From: Synechococcus sp. RS9916
Lineage (GTDB): Bacteria; Cyanobacteriota; Cyanobacteriia; PCC-6307; Cyanobiaceae
Assembly (NCBI RefSeq): GCF_000153825.1
Contig: NZ_DS022299.1
Location: forward strand, 894,869 to 958,868
DNA length: 64,000 nt
Reading direction: 5' to 3'
Translations under genes and position numbers: made by a program
In this document: in pieces, positions 17,401-25,865 of the stretch
Numbering within the stretch: position 1 is the first letter of the stretch
Layout: each line of letters starts with the position of its first letter
The notes under the pieces: model-generated
The model's input: the letters and a program-made list of their open reading frames with translations, nothing else
Told to the model about the DNA's origin: nothing
Database searches by the model: none

Positions 17401-17691
17401 CTTGACCAGCACCAAGCCTGGCGCGAGCAGTACCAGCAGCGATGCTGGCCCCTGCCTCCGGAAACAGGCTGGGCCTTCGCCGTAGGGGAGGCGAAGGGCA
17501 AGGGGTGGAGCAAAGCCCGCGACGCCTGGGAAGGCAATGCCGTTTTGGCAGGGGAGCGACTCGACGCCGTGCAGCAACTCTGTTTCGGCTCCGATCTACC
17601 CCTGGGTGATCTGCTCACAGACGACGCCCAGGCCTTGGCACTCACACTTCATGGACCACTGCTGGAGCGGCGGCAGGAGGTGAAGGGTTGA
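14455..17691 (+). CDS. recC: Exodeoxyribonuclease V gamma subunit RecC
   Basis: RecC is the scaffold and Chi-recognition subunit of the RecBCD helicase-nuclease that processes double-strand breaks. The 1078-residue protein opens TLYRSNRSEVLADVLA, and the family stretch VVVNTWPTSRWLGEQLA follows. The mid region has the degenerate helicase features SALEPMRAIPHKVLVLMGLD and the RQRPGFHLME segment. Length agrees with bacterial RecC. The start is TTG overlapping the phosphatase gene. The last four bases overlap recB (TTGA). The full RecCBD set is present, so the complex is likely functional. Confidence 0.95.
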   Translation: MLTLYRSNRSEVLADVLAANLSLHPPGVLEEAQVVVNTWPTSRWLGEQLALANPSGITANLRFPFPTSLLRHTVDGLLEQQSSGGGADPWRAQNLVWPLLELLPELLDHPASAPLQHWLNTRKSAALEVLDPPLWQLARAIADAIDDYSLYRPAMLEAWLKGQATDARGTPLSPTMLWQQQLMQQLHSRLGCLPFGMRARQLIRRLQEGWRPERPPQPPLRLFGLSSLAPVQVELLQALSCLRSIELYLLTPCPELWQRQSSIESQAPLDEEWLLTVPSVEARFGRLGAEFQQLLEGSGETQLGSWRALDPFFFPATTASSQGKEPTLLEQLQEHLVHGTPTDLLPRTEDDQSLQFHACPGRLRQLQVLRDQILQLLANDDSLEPRDILVMTPQVEAFAPLVSAVFGDNDATGVRLPWRLTDRSQQSEAGISQGVLQLLALGGERLTASALETVLANAPLLRAHQLEPDEAEDITQSLQQAGFRWGLDSRDRGGDPTHSLAWAIDRLVLGVVYPETPGLALENTAPMALPGSLEQQGRWLGLLRQLQRSLQWLSHSRSVQAWVEGLRPQLMALFADGGDWAWELQTIHSVLTDWGEVAGNSSLELSAPVVGEVLAERLSEGSGRFGHRSGALTISALEPMRAIPHKVLVLMGLDAGAFPRQRQRPGFHLMEQQRLLGDPSSGDQDRYVLLEALLSARQHLLVSWSCRDERTGEPLEASTPVRQWIDLLPQVPVREHAANALERSNFLPSEAWPPASCDQRLLQVRQHLDAGTIGGTAGLAFSITPHKSPDGPALPLSAWDDLISWVTAPQKQWLEQLGLRPREHENAVLDLEDLSLDERQRSALLRQELGRDQEENAEPDWLALDRGRGQLPPHSAGALEAHQLEQRWTSLSTCLSSLGEERRDAVSMGPWQAELSLRDDQLVLVHTARPRSPQRQQLWLELLLATAAGSKLRSAVLVGRDGHRFRVLERISPPTRDQCTALLDQHQAWREQYQQRCWPLPPETGWAFAVGEAKGKGWSKARDAWEGNAVLAGERLDAVQQLCFGSDLPLGDLLTDDAQALALTLHGPLLERRQEVKG

Positions 17692-20600
17692 ATCACCCCC
17701 GCTTCGAACCAAACCAGTTCCCACTGGAGCCGGGACTGCGTCTGCTGGAGGCCAGCGCTGGCACAGGCAAAACCTTCGCGCTCGCCCATCTGGTCCTGCG
17801 ACTCCTGAGTGAAGGCCCCAACCCGCTGCAGGTGGAGCAACTGCTGGTGGTCACCTTCACCGAAGCGGCAGCGGCAGAACTGAGGGATCGCATCGCCCGC
17901 CGCTTGCAACAGGCCCTAGCCCTGCTGCAAGGAGCAGACGCTGACGCCATGGATCGCCCGCTGCAGGAATGGATCACAGCCCAGAGCCAGACCCTGCATC
18001 GGACCATGGAAGGCCGCTTGCTTCTGGCCCTCGAACGGCTCGATCGTGCCGACATCACCACAATCCATGGCTTCTGCAGGCGCACCCTTCAACGCCAAGC
18101 CCTCGAAGCCGGTCTGGGGCCTGCAGTGAGCCTGGAAAGCCAGGGCCATGACCGGCGTGAACAACTGGTGCACGACTACTGGCAGCAGCATGTCCTTCTC
18201 TTGTCGCCGCAACTCCTGGCTGGACTGCAGCAGCGTGGCATCCACCCTGATGGCCTGATCAGCGTGCTGGCCAACCTTGATGGCGACCCAGCCCTCCAGC
18301 TGGATGCGCTGCCAGACGCACAGGACTCTGACCTACCTCTTGCTGCACAACTCGAGGATGCATGGACCTCACGTTGGCAACGCTTTCTGACGCTGTGGGA
18401 GAGCAGTGCAGATGCTCTTGAACACGACCTAGCCGCGGCCGCAGCCGAGCTCAAAAGCCTGGCGTTGCCCTACAGCCCCTACCGCCTCAAACCCAAACCG
18501 GATCGACTGCAAAAAGTGCAGAGCTGGATCGACAGCCTTGAGGGGCGGACACCCGGGTACGACGCTGTTCTGGCCCAGGCCGAACTGCAGAAATATTTCC
18601 ACCCCGGGCCCTTCACCAAGGTGGCGGCTGCAGCCCATGGCGACCGGGTGTCGTTGCCTCAGGCGGAGCTGCTGAGAGCGATCGCAGACCTGGTGGATGG
18701 ACCCGCTGAAGCGATGCTGCTCCATTTCGGCCATTGGGGCCGCCAAGAACTCACGCGTCGCCGCGAGCGCAGCGGACAGATGAGCTTCGGTCAACTGCTC
18801 GAACAACTGGACCCAGGTGCGGGTGACGACGGTGCGACCAGTCCGCTGCTCCAGGCCATCGGCCAGCGCTACCGCGCCGCCCTGATCGATGAATTTCAAG
18901 ACACCGACCCAATCCAGTGGCGCATCCTTGAACGAGCCTTCACCGGGGATCCACCCCAACACTTGCTGGTGATGGTGGGAGACCCCAAACAGGCGATCTA
19001 CCGGTTCCGCGGCGGCGAACTCGCCACCTATCGCTTAGCTGCGAGCAAAACAGAGCAGTGCTACGGGCTTTACGAGAACCGTCGGTCAAGCGAGCCCCTG
19101 GTGCGGGCCCTGAACGCCCTGATGCAACCAGGACTGCAGCGGTCTGAGCTGCCAGTCCCACCCGTGGAGCCCATGGCCGACAAAGGCGAGCTAGCCATGC
19201 CGGATGGGCAATCCCCCCTTCAACTGCTGAACCTCGATCCCCATCACCTCGACAGCCAAGTGGCGACCTTCTGCCAACAGCTTCTGCAGGAGCAATGGCC
19301 ACTGCGCTCGGAGCGAGGCAGCCGCGTTCTGGAACCGGGGGATCTGTGCCTGCTCGTGAGCCAGCATTCCCAGGCGGAAGCGTTGCGATCCGCCCTGGAA
19401 CGCCACCATCTCCCCAGTCGTCTGGTGAGCAAGGGCGATGTATTTGAAAGTCTTGGGGCTGCAGCTCTGCAACGCTTTCTTGATGCTCTTGCGCTGCCAG
19501 GCCACAACGGTCGCCAGCGTCTGCTGGCTGGATCACCACTGCTCGGCTGGTCAGCAGCAGACATCCAGAACGCCCAGCCGCAGGACTGGGATCAGCTCGC
19601 CGCGGCGCTGAGCAATCTGGCGGAGCGCTTGCCCCACCAGGGACTGACCGCCGTGCTGGCGCAACTGCAGGGCAGCGAAGGGTTAGCCCGTCTCTCCCTT
19701 CGAGGACGAACGCTGGCGGACTTGCAACAGGCCGCTGAACTGGTGCAGGAACAGATGCACAAGTTGGGGCTCGGGACACTCCAGGCAGCCGACTGGCTGC
19801 GGCGCCAGCGCCTCCAGGACCACGGCGAAAGTCCTGAGGCCCATTTGTGCCGCAGCGATGCAGCCGAATCAGCCATCGCCGTGGTGACCGTGCACCGCAG
19901 CAAGGGGCTGGAATATCCCGTGGTGATCTGCCCCTTTCTCTGGAAAGGCAGCAAAGCGATCAAGGCCGGTGCCCGCCAACTCGGCCGGCGTTGGATGCGA
20001 TCGCCTGAGGCTGACCCCCACCTGGATCTTCACCTCAATCCCCACTGGGGGCAAGGACGGCTAGCAGCCCAGCAGGATCAACGGGCACAGGCTGCGGAAG
20101 CCGAACGTCTGGCCTATGTGGCCTGCACCCGCGCCCGTCACCTGCTGGTGCTCGGCTGGCCTGGAGTGGACCTGGCTGAGCCTGCCAACCCCCTGAGCCC
20201 CTGGCTGGTGGAGGGCGGCCTGGAACGGGACTTGCCCCTACATCGATGCGAGACGCGGGCAAGCAACACCATCAAACCCTGGCAGCCAGAGCCCCCCCAG
20301 GGATCCCTTGCGCTCGGTCCAACACCGTCCCGCCCCCTCGACAGTCGCTGGGGACGGGCGAGCTATTCCGCCTGGGCCCACTCCCAAGTGGCTGTGCCGC
20401 CGGAGATGCGTGAGGACGGACGCGACACCGACGCCATCAACCTGGAGCCCGCACTGGAGCACACAGCATCGATCCCAAATGACGGCATCACACCCCTATC
20501 CGAAAAGCAGACGTCGTGGCCTGAGCTCGGTCCTCTTGCCGAATTCCCCCGGGGAGCCGGCCCGGGGGATGCACTGCACCGCATCTTGGAGCGCATCGAT

Positions 20601-21356
20601 TACGGCACGCTCGCCGCAGGAGATGACGCCCAGGCCCGTGTCGTAGTGGCCGAAGAGCTTCCGCGCGCTGGCCTGAGCCTCGAATGGGCCGACACCTTGA
20701 TGTCTGGCTTGTCCCAGTTGATGCACACGCCGATGGGCGGCGCACTGGGGGCCTGCCGGCTGGGTGACCTGCGCAAGGGCGACTGGCTCAATGAGATGAA
20801 TTTCGACCTGCCACTAGCCCACACCCAACCGGACCATCTGGTGCGAAGCAGTGGACTCGCCAAAGTCTTCAACGCCCACCCTGGCGGTTTGTTTAACGAG
20901 GGCTATGGCCAACAGCTCAACCTGTTGGATGTGGCCAGCCGGGGGTTTCTCACCGGCTCCATCGACCTGGTCTTCTGCTGGGAGGGGACATGGTGGGTCG
21001 CTGACTGGAAAAGCAACTGGCTCGGCCAACGGGACGGCCAGGGAACGGTGCAGCAATGCGGCCCTGCCAACTACACCCAGGAAGCAATGGCGGAGCTGAT
21101 GGTGAGCAACCATTACCCGCTCCAGGCGCACCTTTATCTGGTTGCCCTGCACCGTTATCTCCACTGGCGCCTGCCTGGCTATACGCCGGAATTGCACTTG
21201 GGGGGGTACGCCTACGTCTTCCTCCGAGGCGTTCCTGGGGCCCTGGCGCAGGATCGCCCGAAGCACAAAACAGCAACACCCGGCGTTTTGGTCGATCAAC
21301 CCAGCCTCGAGCGGGTGTTGGCCTTGGATGCGTTGCTCCGGGAGGGACAGCGTTGA
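17688..21356 (+). CDS. recB: Exodeoxyribonuclease V beta subunit RecB (helicase-nuclease)
   Basis: RecB is the 3'-5' superfamily 1 helicase and the nuclease of RecBCD. The 1222-residue protein shows Walker A (EASAGTGKTFALAHL, about residue 24), a VTFTEAAAAELRDRI motif and Walker B (ALIDEFQDTDPIQWRI, about 400). It also has GDPKQAIYRFRGG and the helicase motif VTVHRSKGLEYPVV (about 730). The C-terminal nuclease carries a D-x(n)-DWKS site (GSIDLVFC ... VADWKSNW, about 1085-1110). All key residues appear intact. The start is TTG overlapping recC by four bases, and the stop overlaps recD the same way. Confidence 0.97.
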   Translation: MNHPRFEPNQFPLEPGLRLLEASAGTGKTFALAHLVLRLLSEGPNPLQVEQLLVVTFTEAAAAELRDRIARRLQQALALLQGADADAMDRPLQEWITAQSQTLHRTMEGRLLLALERLDRADITTIHGFCRRTLQRQALEAGLGPAVSLESQGHDRREQLVHDYWQQHVLLLSPQLLAGLQQRGIHPDGLISVLANLDGDPALQLDALPDAQDSDLPLAAQLEDAWTSRWQRFLTLWESSADALEHDLAAAAAELKSLALPYSPYRLKPKPDRLQKVQSWIDSLEGRTPGYDAVLAQAELQKYFHPGPFTKVAAAAHGDRVSLPQAELLRAIADLVDGPAEAMLLHFGHWGRQELTRRRERSGQMSFGQLLEQLDPGAGDDGATSPLLQAIGQRYRAALIDEFQDTDPIQWRILERAFTGDPPQHLLVMVGDPKQAIYRFRGGELATYRLAASKTEQCYGLYENRRSSEPLVRALNALMQPGLQRSELPVPPVEPMADKGELAMPDGQSPLQLLNLDPHHLDSQVATFCQQLLQEQWPLRSERGSRVLEPGDLCLLVSQHSQAEALRSALERHHLPSRLVSKGDVFESLGAAALQRFLDALALPGHNGRQRLLAGSPLLGWSAADIQNAQPQDWDQLAAALSNLAERLPHQGLTAVLAQLQGSEGLARLSLRGRTLADLQQAAELVQEQMHKLGLGTLQAADWLRRQRLQDHGESPEAHLCRSDAAESAIAVVTVHRSKGLEYPVVICPFLWKGSKAIKAGARQLGRRWMRSPEADPHLDLHLNPHWGQGRLAAQQDQRAQAAEAERLAYVACTRARHLLVLGWPGVDLAEPANPLSPWLVEGGLERDLPLHRCETRASNTIKPWQPEPPQGSLALGPTPSRPLDSRWGRASYSAWAHSQVAVPPEMREDGRDTDAINLEPALEHTASIPNDGITPLSEKQTSWPELGPLAEFPRGAGPGDALHRILERIDYGTLAAGDDAQARVVVAEELPRAGLSLEWADTLMSGLSQLMHTPMGGALGACRLGDLRKGDWLNEMNFDLPLAHTQPDHLVRSSGLAKVFNAHPGGLFNEGYGQQLNLLDVASRGFLTGSIDLVFCWEGTWWVADWKSNWLGQRDGQGTVQQCGPANYTQEAMAELMVSNHYPLQAHLYLVALHRYLHWRLPGYTPELHLGGYAYVFLRGVPGALAQDRPKHKTATPGVLVDQPSLERVLALDALLREGQR

Positions 21357-23002
21357 GCAGCGCCCTCGGCCTGGCCCTGACTGACAGCCTCACCCGGCTT
21401 GTGCCGCCACGCCTGGGCGCCACAGAACAATCCACGGCGGAAGCAAAAGCGATCAGGGAAACAGCTGTGATGGCTCTCGCCGAAGCCCTCGAACGGGGCG
21501 AACTGGGGCTCGATCTCAACGGGCCAGCGCCTGATGGGCTGGAGGCGAACGCATGGCCCAATGGGATGGTCACTGCCCTAGAGGAGTGCGGCTGGCTGGT
21601 GAGCGCGGGTGTGCTCAACGCGGCACCGGAGGCTCCGTTCGTGCTGGACGGCCACTGGTTGCGCTGGCGGCGCTGGCATCTGCATCTTCACCACTGCCTC
21701 GAGCAGCTGCTCGAACTCGGCCGCACGGCCTTGCCAGGCGCCCTTTCAGAAGACGAAATCAATGCCGCCCGCACCGCAGCCCGGCAGGCGGGTCTTGATA
21801 CGCAACAGACCCAGGCGGTGCTCGCGCTGTTGCAGCATCGTCTGGTGCTGCTCACCGGCGGGCCCGGCACCGGCAAAACCTCAACGGTGGTGCAAATGCT
21901 GGCTGCGGCACTGACCTGCAATCCCGCGATCCAGATTCAGCTTGCTGCCCCGACCGGGAAGGCCGCAGCACGGCTGCAGCAGGCCGTCAGCTCGGGAAGC
22001 AACGCACTGGGTTCCGATGCAATGCATCACCTGAGCAGTCTCCCGAGCAGCACGCTGCATCGCTTACTGGAGGCCCAGGGGAAGAACCGCTACCGCCGCA
22101 ACCGCAGCCTGCCGCTGGTGGTCGATCTGGTCGTGGTGGATGAAGTCTCCATGGTGGATCTTCCCTTGATGGAAGCCCTGCTTGAGGCTCTCCCGGATCA
22201 TGCCCAGTTGCTGCTGGTGGGTGATCCCGATCAGCTCCCGCCCGTTGGCCCTGGGGCGGTGCTTCAAGAATTGAGTCAACCCCAGCGACGCCACGAGCTT
22301 GGACCAGCTGCCGTGGAACTGCAGACGACCTACCGCAACAACGGTGCCATCGCAGCGCTAGCTGATCAATTGCGTCAGAGCAGTTCAGGGTTCAGCAAGG
22401 CGCAGCTCAGCCAACTGCTACCCGACGACAATGTGCAATGGCTGGAGGTCAAACGCCAGGGGCTGCCAACACGTCTGTTGAACGATCTACGCGCCCATCA
22501 AGAACGCCTCAGCGCTCTGGCCAAGGCCCTGCGCTGGCACGACGGTCAACCCCATCCTGACGATGCTGCAGCACTGCTGGAGCAACTCGAAGCTTGGGTT
22601 GCCCTCAGCCCCGTCCGCCAGGGCCCCTGGGGAGTAGACACTCTCAATCGCGCCGTCCTCGGAGATCGCAGTCGACGCTCAGTGCAGCACTGGCCCGCCG
22701 GCACTCCGGTGCTCAACCGTCACAACCGCGCCGACCAGGGGCTGGCCAACGGCGACATCGGTGTGGTGGTGATGCATGAGCAAGAGACCCGCGTGCTGCT
22801 GCCGGGACAACGACTGCTACACCCTGCTCAGCTGACAGGAGCCGAGCCGGCCTTCGCTCTAACGGTGCATAAATCCCAGGGGAGTCAGTATTCCGAGGTC
22901 GCACTGCTGCTTCCCCCCGTCCGTCATCAAGATCCCCGCCTGGCCTACACAGGGCTCACGCGAGCCCGACACAACGTGCTGCTGATCACGTCTGAAGACT
23001 GA
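21353..23002 (+). CDS. recD: Exodeoxyribonuclease V alpha subunit RecD (5'-3' helicase)
   Basis: The 549-residue RecD starts at a TTG that overlaps the recB stop by four bases. A longer frame upstream runs through recB and lacks family sequence, so it was rejected. Visible motifs are Walker A (LLTGGPGTGKTSTVV, about residue 165), AAPTGKAAARL, Walker B region (LVVVDEVSMVDLPLME), GDPDQLPPVGPGAVL and the C-terminal FALTVHKSQGSQYSEV plus YTGLTRAR. RecD is the fast 5'-3' motor and controls the nuclease and Chi response of the complex. Confidence 0.95.
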   Translation: MSSALGLALTDSLTRLVPPRLGATEQSTAEAKAIRETAVMALAEALERGELGLDLNGPAPDGLEANAWPNGMVTALEECGWLVSAGVLNAAPEAPFVLDGHWLRWRRWHLHLHHCLEQLLELGRTALPGALSEDEINAARTAARQAGLDTQQTQAVLALLQHRLVLLTGGPGTGKTSTVVQMLAAALTCNPAIQIQLAAPTGKAAARLQQAVSSGSNALGSDAMHHLSSLPSSTLHRLLEAQGKNRYRRNRSLPLVVDLVVVDEVSMVDLPLMEALLEALPDHAQLLLVGDPDQLPPVGPGAVLQELSQPQRRHELGPAAVELQTTYRNNGAIAALADQLRQSSSGFSKAQLSQLLPDDNVQWLEVKRQGLPTRLLNDLRAHQERLSALAKALRWHDGQPHPDDAAALLEQLEAWVALSPVRQGPWGVDTLNRAVLGDRSRRSVQHWPAGTPVLNRHNRADQGLANGDIGVVVMHEQETRVLLPGQRLLHPAQLTGAEPAFALTVHKSQGSQYSEVALLLPPVRHQDPRLAYTGLTRARHNVLLITSED

Positions 23003-23040
23003 TGTCGCTGGCCAGCAAGCGCCAACCTCGCCATGCTTAA

Positions 23041-23054
23041 AACCCTGCAGGGTT
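23041..23054. promoter_or_regulatory. 14-bp perfect palindrome before the cupin gene
   Basis: AACCCTGCAGGGTT is perfectly self-complementary and ends three bases before the GTG start at 23058. It could be an operator or an mRNA structure over the ribosome site. No regulator is identified. Confidence 0.35.
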
Positions 23055-23057
23055 GCG

Positions 23058-23414
23058 GTGAGCGAAACAAACACACGGGTGTTGCGCCCCTGGGGCTGGT
23101 ATGAGGATCTTCTCGAAGGTCCTGAATACAAGCTCAAACGCCTGTGGCTCAAACCAGGACAACGTCTGAGCCTGCAACGACATCAGCATCGCAGCGAAAA
23201 CTGGACGGTTGCAGAAGGTGAGGGCACTCTGCTCTGTGACGACACTTGGAGCGAGGCGAGCGCAGGGACAACCCTGCACATCCCCTGCGGAGCAATCCAT
23301 CGTGCGAAAGCTGGTGATCAGGGTCTACTGCTGATCGAAGTCCAACACGGCGCATTTCTGCGAGAGGAGGATATCGAGCGCCTGGAAGATGACTTCGGCC
23401 GAGTGTTACATTGA
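23058..23414 (+). CDS. Cupin protein, mannose-6-phosphate isomerase type II C-domain-like
   Basis: The 118-residue protein aligns with the stand-alone type II phosphomannose isomerase cupin. It has RPWGWYEDLLEG at the N-terminus, the metal-binding motif HQHRSENWTV (two His plus Glu, about residues 41-50), and IPCGAIHRAKA (the second-motif His, about residue 80). This domain isomerises fructose-6-P and mannose-6-P for GDP-mannose synthesis. Stand-alone versions are common, though the activity of this one is inferred. The start is GTG just after the 14-bp palindrome. Confidence 0.85.
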   Translation: MSETNTRVLRPWGWYEDLLEGPEYKLKRLWLKPGQRLSLQRHQHRSENWTVAEGEGTLLCDDTWSEASAGTTLHIPCGAIHRAKAGDQGLLLIEVQHGAFLREEDIERLEDDFGRVLH

Positions 23415-23476
23415 TTCATCAACCTTGAAGGGAAGGGCAAGCAATCAGATCGGCTTCGGCCGTGTAGGACGTTGCC

Positions 23477-23504
23477 GGCCTGACTTGAAGGGATCAATCA
23501 GGCC
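23477..23504. promoter_or_regulatory. Inverted repeat upstream of the DEAD-box helicase gene
   Basis: GGCCTGA (23477-23483) pairs with TCAGGCC (23498-23504) around a 14-nt loop and is followed by CTGCCTTTTC, 14 bases before the helicase ATG. With only four T it is a weak terminator for the cupin gene. Its closeness to the start also allows a structured leader, which would suit cold or helicase autoregulation. Confidence 0.45.
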
Positions 23505-23518
23505 ACTGCCTTTTCAAC

Positions 23519-25357
23519 ATGACTCAGAGTGCATCGCACGGTGAATTCGCGTGCTCGGTGGATCTCAGCGCCGCAGATCTAAAAGCCGCTGAAGCCAAAT
23601 CCACTGAAGAGACTGCGACGCACGGTGAGGCGGCCGAGAGCAACGAGGTGTTCACCACCGTGATCGACGCCAAGGAGGAACCCTCGGGATTCGCTGGCTT
23701 TGGCTTCAGTGAAGCGCTCGTCAAAACCCTGACCGAAAAGGGCTACAAGGAACCTTCACCGATCCAGGCTGCAGCGTTCCCCGAGCTGATGCTGGGCCGC
23801 GACTTGGTCGGCCAAGCCCAAACCGGCACCGGCAAAACTGCAGCCTTCGCCCTCCCCCTGCTCGAGAGGCTTCAGAAGGACGCCACCAAACCGCAGGCTC
23901 TGGTGCTGGCTCCCACCCGGGAATTGGCGATGCAGGTGGCGGAATCGTTCAAGGCCTATTCCGCAGGCCATCCCCACCTCAATGTGCTCGCCATCTACGG
24001 CGGCTCGGATTTCCGTTCACAGATCCATGCCCTGAAACGTGGTGTGGATGTGGTGGTGGGCACCCCTGGGCGGGTGATGGACCACATGCGCCAGGGGACA
24101 CTGGACACCACAGGTCTCCGCAGCCTGGTGCTTGATGAAGCCGATGAAATGCTGCGCATGGGCTTCATCGACGATGTCGAATGGATCCTTGATCAGTTGC
24201 CAGAAGAGCGCCAAGTCGTGCTCTTCTCCGCGACGATGCCGTCGGAGATTCGCCGGCTGTCCAAGCGCTACTTGCGTGAGCCGGCAGAAATCACGATCAA
24301 AACCAAAGAGAAAGAAGCTCGCCGGATTCGCCAGCGCTGTATCACACTTCAAAACAGTCACAAACTCGAAGCACTCAATCGCGTTCTTGAGGCCGTCACT
24401 GGTGAAGGTGTCATCATCTTCGCCCGCACCAAGGCCATCACCTTGAACGTGTCGGAATCCCTGGAAGCCGCCGGTCATGACGTGGCTGTGCTCAACGGCG
24501 ATGTGCCGCAAAACCAACGGGAGCGCACCGTCGAGCGCCTGCGCAAAGGGACTGTGAACATCCTCGTGGCCACCGATGTGGCGGCACGAGGACTCGATGT
24601 GGACCGCATCGGGCTCGTGATCAACTACGACATGCCCTTCGACAGCGAGGCTTATGTGCACCGCATTGGTCGCACAGGCCGTGCTGGTCGAAGCGGTGAG
24701 GCCATCCTGTTTGTCACTCCGCGTGAGCGCCGGTTCGTCAACAATCTGGAGCGTGCGGTCGGCCAGGAGATTGAGCCGATGGCGATCCCCAGCAACGCCG
24801 AAATCAACCAGTCGCGCCTGGACAAACTGCGTCAACGCCTCACCGACGCCGCCACCGGTGAACCCAACCAATCCGATGAAGCCGTCCTGCTGCAGGAGCT
24901 GCTTCAGCGCGTGGGTCAGGAGCACGACCTGGATCCTTCACGCCTCGCCCTTGCGGCCCTGACCTTGGCCGTGGGCGATGGACCACTGCTGGTGCAAGGC
25001 GATGAAAGCTGGATTCAGAACAGTGGCCGCCAACGTTTCGATCGCCGCGATGGCCGCGATGGACGGGACGGGCGCTTTGGTGACCGCCGCAGATCTGAGC
25101 GGGCCTCGCGCCCTCCGGAAGACAACATGCAGCGCTACCGCGTTGAAGTGGGACATCGCGACCGGGTGAAACCCGGCAACCTGGTCGGGGCGATCGCCAA
25201 TGAATCCGGTCTGCAGGGTCGGATGATCGGACGCATCCAGATTTTCGAATCCCACAGTTTTGTGGACCTGCCCAAAGGCATGCCGCAGGATGTTTTCAGC
25301 TCCCTGCAACGCCTCAAGGTGATGAACAGGGAACTGCAGATCAGCCCCGCCTCCTGA
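23519..25357 (+). CDS. DEAD-box ATP-dependent RNA helicase (DeaD/CsdA-like)
   Basis: This 612-residue RNA helicase has an acidic N-terminal extension of about 60 residues, then the Q motif and helicase core. The core motifs are QAQTGTGKTAAF, PTRELAMQV, DEADEMLRMG and FSATMP, and domain 2 has FARTKAI, ATDVAARGLDVD and HRIGRTGRAGR. A basic RDGRDGRDGR linker precedes a C-terminal DbpA/CsdA-type RNA-binding domain (VGAIANESGLQGRMIGRIQI). Such enzymes help ribosome assembly and mRNA turnover, often at low temperature. An RRM protein gene nearby supports an RNA-metabolism cluster. Confidence 0.95.
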   Translation: MTQSASHGEFACSVDLSAADLKAAEAKSTEETATHGEAAESNEVFTTVIDAKEEPSGFAGFGFSEALVKTLTEKGYKEPSPIQAAAFPELMLGRDLVGQAQTGTGKTAAFALPLLERLQKDATKPQALVLAPTRELAMQVAESFKAYSAGHPHLNVLAIYGGSDFRSQIHALKRGVDVVVGTPGRVMDHMRQGTLDTTGLRSLVLDEADEMLRMGFIDDVEWILDQLPEERQVVLFSATMPSEIRRLSKRYLREPAEITIKTKEKEARRIRQRCITLQNSHKLEALNRVLEAVTGEGVIIFARTKAITLNVSESLEAAGHDVAVLNGDVPQNQRERTVERLRKGTVNILVATDVAARGLDVDRIGLVINYDMPFDSEAYVHRIGRTGRAGRSGEAILFVTPRERRFVNNLERAVGQEIEPMAIPSNAEINQSRLDKLRQRLTDAATGEPNQSDEAVLLQELLQRVGQEHDLDPSRLALAALTLAVGDGPLLVQGDESWIQNSGRQRFDRRDGRDGRDGRFGDRRRSERASRPPEDNMQRYRVEVGHRDRVKPGNLVGAIANESGLQGRMIGRIQIFESHSFVDLPKGMPQDVFSSLQRLKVMNRELQISPAS

Positions 25358-25362
25358 ACCTG

Positions 25363-25653
25363 ATGGCACCACGGATTGCGACCGTCTTCTCAACAAGCCT
25401 GGTGTCACTCAGCCTGTCATTGGCAGCTTCAATCCTCCCAGCGTCTGTGCGCGCTGCTGGTGACGAAGGCCTGATCACCAAATTCTGTCTGGCCAGTTTC
25501 AATGCAGCGATGGCCCATGCCGGCAAAACGCCCCCTCCCGGCATGGGGACCTACACCTGCAATTGCTTTCTTGACGAGGTCAACAAAGGCGCGTCCATCG
25601 AAGGGGCCCAAAGCACCTGCAAAGCCAAGGCGGCATCCCAATACAAAATCTGA
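25363..25653 (+). CDS. Small exported protein with four cysteines
   Basis: The 96-residue protein begins MAPRIATVFSTSLVSLSLSL, a signal peptide probably cleaved after VRA (about residue 31). The mature part holds four cysteines (KFCLASF, YTCNCFLDEV and STCKAKA), enough for two disulfides or a metal site. It resembles short exported cyanobacterial unknowns. It starts 5 bp after the RNA helicase stop, so it should be on the same transcript. The function is unknown. Confidence 0.75.
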   Translation: MAPRIATVFSTSLVSLSLSLAASILPASVRAAGDEGLITKFCLASFNAAMAHAGKTPPPGMGTYTCNCFLDEVNKGASIEGAQSTCKAKAASQYKI

Positions 25654-25865
25654 GATTCATTCGACTCGCAGAATCAGTCGGGTCTGAATTGCCATAAAAG
25701 CCCTAAACCCTTCACCTGGGGCTGTAGCTTGGTGAGGCATCAGCTTCAGCGTTCGGCTCTGATCGGCTCGCTCCCCCCGGCTTCAGCTCACCAGCTTCAG
25801 CATCAAGGACTTCCTTTCCGGACCACGACTTCACTGATCACTCACGTCCAACGGTCCCCACAGGA
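25654..25865 (+). promoter_or_regulatory. Long leader region of the RRM protein gene
   Basis: The 212-bp gap holds no ORF. It contains GATTC/GAATC flanking a 12-nt loop near 25654-25675, a possible -10-like CATAAA about 150 bases before the ATG, a CCCCCC run and three copies of CAGCTTCAG or GGCTTCAG (about 25740-25800). RNA-binding-protein genes in cyanobacteria commonly have long leaders, and that is the best reading here. The ribosome site CACAGGA lies just before the ATG. Confidence 0.45.

Noticed and set aside
21056-21352. N-terminal extension of recD into recB
   Set aside because: The extra 99 residues are Pro/Gly/Arg-rich, have no RecD similarity and lie wholly within recB. The TTG at 21353 gives the normal RecD length.
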